DNA of 17,560 bases from Candidatus Cloacimonadota bacterium (GTDB lineage Bacteria > Cloacimonadota > Cloacimonadia > Cloacimonadales > TCS61), in contig JAOZPK010000041.1 of the NCBI GenBank assembly GCA_029932755.1, forward strand, positions 1 through 17,560, in the 5' to 3' direction. Each line of letters opens with the position of its first letter. Position 1 is the stretch's first letter. The translations under genes and the position numbers were made by a program. Positions 14,657 to 17,560 of this stretch are shown here, piece after piece. The notes under the pieces are model-generated. The model ran no database searches. It saw only the letters and a list, made by a program, of their open reading frames with translations, and was not told where the DNA came from.

Positions 14657-15142
14657 TCATTTTTTAATTAGTAATTCTTTTAAATGTTCAATATATTTTT
14701 CCGGACCACCATATTGAAATCCAGTTTGAGCAATTGGAGTTCCATCAGGATCCAGTAATTGAACAGTTGGGAATCCACGAATTCCAAATCTTGTAGCTAA
14801 AGTACGGTTATAAGTTACTATTTCTGTCGATTGTTTAGTCTTCTTTGGAAAATCGATTTTTACCATTACCATATTTTCTGCTACATATTCCTGAAAAATG
14901 GGTTTAGAATAAATTTCTTCTTCAAGTTTCCAACACCATCCACACCAGTCTGAACCAGTAAAATGGATAAAAATTGGTATGTTTCTTTCTTGCGCAACTT
15001 CCTGAGCTTTCTCTAAGTTCGTGAACCAGGCAATTTTACTTTCTTCAGTGTTTTCTTTGCTCCCTTCCGGATTCTCAGCAATACATGCAGAGATCATGAT
15101 CAGTGTGATCAAAGCCGAGAGGATAATAACTTTCTTAGTCAT
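14657..15142 (-). CDS. Thioredoxin-fold lipoprotein (thioredoxin_7 type)
   Basis: A 161-residue protein. Its lipoprotein signal ends in the lipobox I17-S-A-C20, so it should be lipid-anchored in the cell envelope. A short acidic linker (about 23-36) leads into a thioredoxin domain with WC67-G-W-C70 as the active-site CxxC and cis-proline P125 in GFPT. The KLEEEIYSKPIFQEYV stretch after the CxxC and the TNLEKAQEVAQERNIPIFIHF stretch before it are typical of the DUF255/thioredoxin_7-like group. Likely role: reduction or isomerisation of disulfides in exported proteins. The ATGA overlap with the OsmC-like gene (15139-15142) shows tight coupling, and GGAGAA precedes the ATG. Confidence 0.9.
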   Translation of the reverse strand: MTKKVIILSALITLIMISACIAENPEGSKENTEESKIAWFTNLEKAQEVAQERNIPIFIHFTGSDWCGWCWKLEEEIYSKPIFQEYVAENMVMVKIDFPKKTKQSTEIVTYNRTLATRFGIRGFPTVQLLDPDGTPIAQTGFQYGGPEKYIEHLKELLIKK

Positions 15143-15564
15143 ATTTCTTCTCCATTAACATAAATTATAGTTTTCATTTCAGAAGCTTTTCGTAACATTT
15201 CGGAAACTCCACAATATCTGGTTTCAGAAAGTTCCACAGCTTTTTTTATTTTACTTTCAGGAAGGTCATTTCCTATAAATTTAAACTCAATAGTTATTGT
15301 ATGATATATCTTGGGATGCTCGTTGGTAAGTTCTCCAGAGACATCAATACTTAATTCATATTCTGTCACTTTCATTTTTCGCAATATGGAAACGACATCC
15401 ATTCCGGTACATCCACCAAGTGAACTTAAAATTAATCCTTTAGGACTTGGTCCTTTATTTTCTCCACCCACTCCTGCATCAGCATCGATAGTAAAATGGT
15501 GTCCGTTTAATTCAACATCAAACGCCATTTTATCGATAAATGTTACAGTTGATTTTTGTTTCAT
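15139..15564 (-). CDS. OsmC/Ohr superfamily protein (YhfA-like)
   Basis: A 141-residue cytoplasmic protein of the OsmC superfamily, thiol-dependent hydroperoxide reductases and relatives. The two family cysteines are present: C52 in SLGGCTGMDVVSIL and C118 in ETRYCGVSEML. GPSPKGLILSSLGGCTGMD is the usual core. The YCGVSEM form and length are closer to the YhfA-type OsmC group than to Ohr proper, so peroxide reduction is likely but not certain. It overlaps the thioredoxin gene by ATGA downstream and the MarR gene by ATGA upstream (15561-15564). A MarR regulator encoded directly upstream parallels OhrR-Ohr pairs. Confidence 0.92.
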   Translation of the reverse strand: MKQKSTVTFIDKMAFDVELNGHHFTIDADAGVGGENKGPSPKGLILSSLGGCTGMDVVSILRKMKVTEYELSIDVSGELTNEHPKIYHTITIEFKFIGNDLPESKIKKAVELSETRYCGVSEMLRKASEMKTIIYVNGEEI

Positions 15565-16016
15565 AATGATGCTTCCTTTTCATCTAATGCTTTATGGTAT
15601 GCATCAACATAAAGTTTAATATTCTCATAAATTTCTTCAACTTTATCTTTTGGAAGCCTATTGATTAGATCTTCCTGCAAGTTTAGAAAATCAATAATTG
15701 TATTTTCATTAGTTACCTTACCTTTAGCCGTAACTTCTCCCAACCAACTTCTGCGATCTTTTTCTGATGGATACCTTTTCACTAATTTTTTCTTAACTAA
15801 TGTATCAACGATCCTAGTAATTCTGCTGTGAGATACTTTCAATTCCTCGGCTAGAACGTTCATACAAGTTGGCTTGTTAATTTGATTCAAAAAGTTTAAT
15901 AGATCACATTCCATACGTCCAAGTGAAAGGCATCGACGTCGAATTCTTTCTTTCTTTGAGCAAAGTTTATAAAGCATACCACTTAATGCTGCATACTTCT
16001 GTACTGTATCTTTCAT
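15561..16016 (-). CDS. MarR-family regulator, possibly redox-sensing
   Basis: A 151-residue winged-helix regulator. Helices 1-2 (1-45) are followed by the HTH with KPTCMNVLAEELKVSHSRITR (48-68), recognition and dimer helices IVDTLVKKKLVKR, and a wing with SEKDRRSWLGEVTAKGK (84-100). A C-terminal dimerisation helix follows (about 105-145). Four cysteines lie in the N-terminal third (C19, C29, C37, C51). C19 sits near the position of the peroxide-sensing cysteine of OhrR, which would suit control of an OsmC-like partner. The RIRRR stretch at 24-28 is unusually basic for this helix. GGAGG lies close before the ATG. It is the first gene of a four-gene operon and probably controls it from the repeat-flanked promoter at 16102-16144. 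Confidence 0.9.
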   Translation of the reverse strand: MKDTVQKYAALSGMLYKLCSKKERIRRRCLSLGRMECDLLNFLNQINKPTCMNVLAEELKVSHSRITRIVDTLVKKKLVKRYPSEKDRRSWLGEVTAKGKVTNENTIIDFLNLQEDLINRLPKDKVEEIYENIKLYVDAYHKALDEKEASL

Positions 16017-16101
16017 GATTCCTCCATATTATTATTTTCTTTCATTTTACAAAAAAATAATTAACTCCCAGAACTCATTCCGGCAATAAATATTTTACAC
16101 T

Positions 16102-16144
16102 ATCAAATTTTAAAATAATATAAAGTTAAATCAAATTTTGGCAA
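16102..16144 (-). promoter_or_regulatory. Candidate promoter and MarR operator of the redox operon
   Basis: Minus-strand TTGCCA (16144-16139), a 16-bp spacer and TATATT (16122-16117) form a plausible promoter. Two identical 10-mers (plus strand ATCAAATTTT at 16102-16111 and 16130-16139) lie just downstream of the -10 and against the -35, 28 bp apart. A 10-bp palindrome ATTTTAAAAT (16107-16116) overlaps the downstream copy. This arrangement suits repression by a dimeric regulator, most simply the MarR protein encoded next. Confidence 0.45.
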
Positions 16145-16150
16145 GTATTA

Positions 16151-17134
16151 TTAATTCAAATCTGAAATGATCTTATCAATTATTTTTTTTGGTGTAATGC
16201 CTTCAGCTTCAGCAGCAAATGAAATAATAATTCTATGTTGAAGAACAATTTGTGCTACACTGATCACATCATCAATTGCAGGTGTCAATCTACCTTGCAA
16301 AACTGCTCTGCTTCTAGCAGCATACATCAAATATTGGCTGGCTCTAGGTCCGGCTCCCCAGCTTACCCATTTTTTAATGTAGTCGGGTGCATTATCATAT
16401 TGAGACCTGGTTGTACGAGCAAGTTTTACAGCAAATTCAAGTACATGCTCGCTTACAGGAATTTTCTTTACTGCATTCTGGATTTGAATGATCTCTTCTG
16501 CACCAATTACAGATATAACTGAATTCAATGAAGCAAATGCATCATTTTTAACGATTATTTTCTCTTCTTCATAAGAAGGGTAATCAATATTTAAATAGAA
16601 CATAAATCTGTCTAATTGTGCTTCAGGAAGAGGATATGTTCCTTCCTGCTCAATAGGATTTTGAGTTGCCAGAACCAAAAATGGTCTATCAAGTTCAAAA
16701 GTTTTATTACCAGCAGTAACCTGATATTCCTGCATTGCCTGCAATAAGGCAGCTTGCGTTTTGGGAGGTGTTCTGTTTATCTCATCAGCCAATATTATGT
16801 TTGCAAAAATGGGACCCTTAATATACTCAAAATATCTTTTCCCGTCAGCTTTGTTTTCTGCCAGAATATCTGTTCCGGTTATGTCAGAAGGCATAAGATC
16901 TGGGGTAAATTGGATCCTGCTGAATTTCATATTTAGAACCTTTGCCATTGTTGAGATCATTAACGTTTTTGCCAATCCCGGCACACCTTCCAGAAGACAA
17001 TGTCCATTAGAGATTAACGCAATTAACATCTGTTCAATTATTTCATCCTGACCTACAATTACTTTTCCAATCTCTCGGATTATTTTTTCTTTGATCTCGG
17101 GAAGTTTTTCTAATAATTCAATATTCTTTTCCAT
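16151..17134 (-). CDS. MoxR-family AAA+ ATPase
   Basis: A 327-residue chaperone-like ATPase of the MoxR group. It has Walker A GVPGLAKT (50-57), Walker B ILADE (114-118) followed by INRTPPKTQAALLQAMQE, sensor 1 in LATQNPIEQEGTYPLPEAQ (155-173) and the arginine of LDRF (R176). The helical lid lies at about 220-320, with SWGAGPRASQYL. MoxR proteins usually act with von Willebrand factor A or DUF58 proteins encoded just downstream to mature or insert metal cofactors or envelope complexes. Here the next gene is the MarR operon 134 bp away with its own promoter, so the usual partner is missing downstream. The start is one base after the stop of the membrane-protein gene, with AAAAGGA as ribosome-binding site. 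Confidence 0.94.
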   Translation of the reverse strand: MEKNIELLEKLPEIKEKIIREIGKVIVGQDEIIEQMLIALISNGHCLLEGVPGLAKTLMISTMAKVLNMKFSRIQFTPDLMPSDITGTDILAENKADGKRYFEYIKGPIFANIILADEINRTPPKTQAALLQAMQEYQVTAGNKTFELDRPFLVLATQNPIEQEGTYPLPEAQLDRFMFYLNIDYPSYEEEKIIVKNDAFASLNSVISVIGAEEIIQIQNAVKKIPVSEHVLEFAVKLARTTRSQYDNAPDYIKKWVSWGAGPRASQYLMYAARSRAVLQGRLTPAIDDVISVAQIVLQHRIIISFAAEAEGITPKKIIDKIISDLN

Positions 17135-17135
17135 A

Positions 17136-17560
17136 TTAATCCTTTTTATTATTCTTTAAAAGTTGGTTCAAATTAATTTTAAGTACAATCAAGGAAATCC
17201 CACCTGTAAGTAATATCCAGATTGATGTTAATAGATGAGAAAACGTAACTGCTGCACTTGTTAGGTTTTCATTTACACCCAATGCAAATGAAAATATCAG
17301 CACCCACATGAACTGATTCGAACCAATCTGTGCAGGAGGAGTTGGAAGTATATATGTGAGATTCATTAGAGTATAACCAAATAATATTTTCATGTATGAT
17401 ACTTCTGAACCGAATGCTCTGAAAACTGCATAAATGTATATTGCTTCCGATAAAACGGCAAGCAGTGTAAGAAGATAAACAAGAAAATTCTCTGTAAATC
17501 TACCTTGCATTATTGCCATTCCATCCACAAAATTGATAAAAAAATCTTCAAATTTTCTTC
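17136..17560 (-). CDS. LPG-synthase-type integral membrane protein (UPF0104/YbhN-like), C-terminal part, cut by window edge
   Basis: The frame is open to the right edge (the last visible codons read RKFEDFFINFVDGMAIMQG), so the GTG at 17528 is internal rather than the true start. At least four hydrophobic segments are visible: FLVYLLTLLAVLSEAIYIYAVF, ILFGYTLMNLTYILP, FMWVLIFSFALGV and LLTSIWILLTGGISLIVL. The central YILPTPPAQIGSNQFMWVLIF corresponds to the P.tPGG.G..E loop of the lysylphosphatidylglycerol synthase transmembrane (AglD/MprF-like) family, here without the usual glutamate. These are flippase- or transferase-associated membrane domains; the substrate is not known. The gene ends in a lysine-rich tail and is followed by moxR after one base. 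Confidence 0.75.
   Translation of the reverse strand, partial: RKFEDFFINFVDGMAIMQGRFTENFLVYLLTLLAVLSEAIYIYAVFRAFGSEVSYMKILFGYTLMNLTYILPTPPAQIGSNQFMWVLIFSFALGVNENLTSAAVTFSHLLTSIWILLTGGISLIVLKINLNQLLKNNKKD

Noticed and set aside
14646..14660. ATGA-overlapping start at 14660 for the TPR protein
   Set aside because: No Shine-Dalgarno sequence in front of it; the ATG at 14645 follows AAGGAAGGAA and begins a clean signal peptide.
1..17560. CRISPR arrays, tRNA or rRNA genes, intact insertion sequences
   Set aside because: No regularly spaced repeats, cloverleaf with a CCA-type end, rRNA core sequence or transposase was found on either strand by eye.

Overview
The window is AT-rich, gene-dense bacterial DNA. 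It most likely comes from a member of the FCB group, with Cloacimonadota the best guess. The clues are a large secreted protein ending in a YPNPFNPET-type C-terminal sorting domain (T9SS/FlgD-Ig-like), short intergenic palindromes, and weak TTG...TAnnTTT-like promoters. The taxonomic call is an inference; no rRNA or tRNA gene is present to confirm it.

Layout: (1) 1-1187, minus: 5' two-thirds of lepA (elongation factor 4), running off the left edge. (2) 1349-5071, plus: a DsrE/DrsE_2-like sulfur-relay protein. It is followed by a tight cluster of ferredoxin-fused electron-transfer flavoprotein alpha subunit (no beta subunit nearby), a deaminase-type amidohydrolase and QueE, with 1-bp and 0-bp junctions. 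(3) 5272-7963, minus: a 747-residue exported beta-propeller-like protein with a sorting domain, and a small exported or anchored protein. The flanking spacers contain palindromic repeats. (4) 7964-8545: the only gap over 300 bp. It holds several hairpins, a 12-bp inverted repeat followed by a T run, a minus-strand perfect Shine-Dalgarno sequence buried in a hairpin, and a 16-A tract. (5) 8546-12381, minus: a large SNF2-family ATPase with a SWIM-like zinc motif, followed 5 bp later by a YigZ/IMPACT protein whose C-terminus is made of a 9-bp intergenic repeat. (6) 12595-13842, plus: stand-alone imidazolonepropionase (hutI), ending in a bidirectional terminator. (7) 13899-16016, minus: a MarR regulator, an OsmC-like protein, a thioredoxin-fold lipoprotein and an exported TPR protein resembling eukaryotic RMDN/FAM82. 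The first two junctions are ATGA overlaps. A possible direct-repeat operator lies over the promoter. (8) 16151-17560, minus: a MoxR AAA+ ATPase behind the C-terminal part of an LPG-synthase-type membrane protein that runs off the right edge.

The most interesting units are the MarR-OsmC-Trx-RMDN operon, which reads as a redox or envelope-stress module with an unexpected TPR partner, and the EtfA(ferredoxin)-amidohydrolase-QueE cluster, which joins electron transfer, a deaminase-type hydrolase and deazaguanine synthesis. No CRISPR array, intact insertion sequence, prophage gene, rRNA or tRNA was seen.
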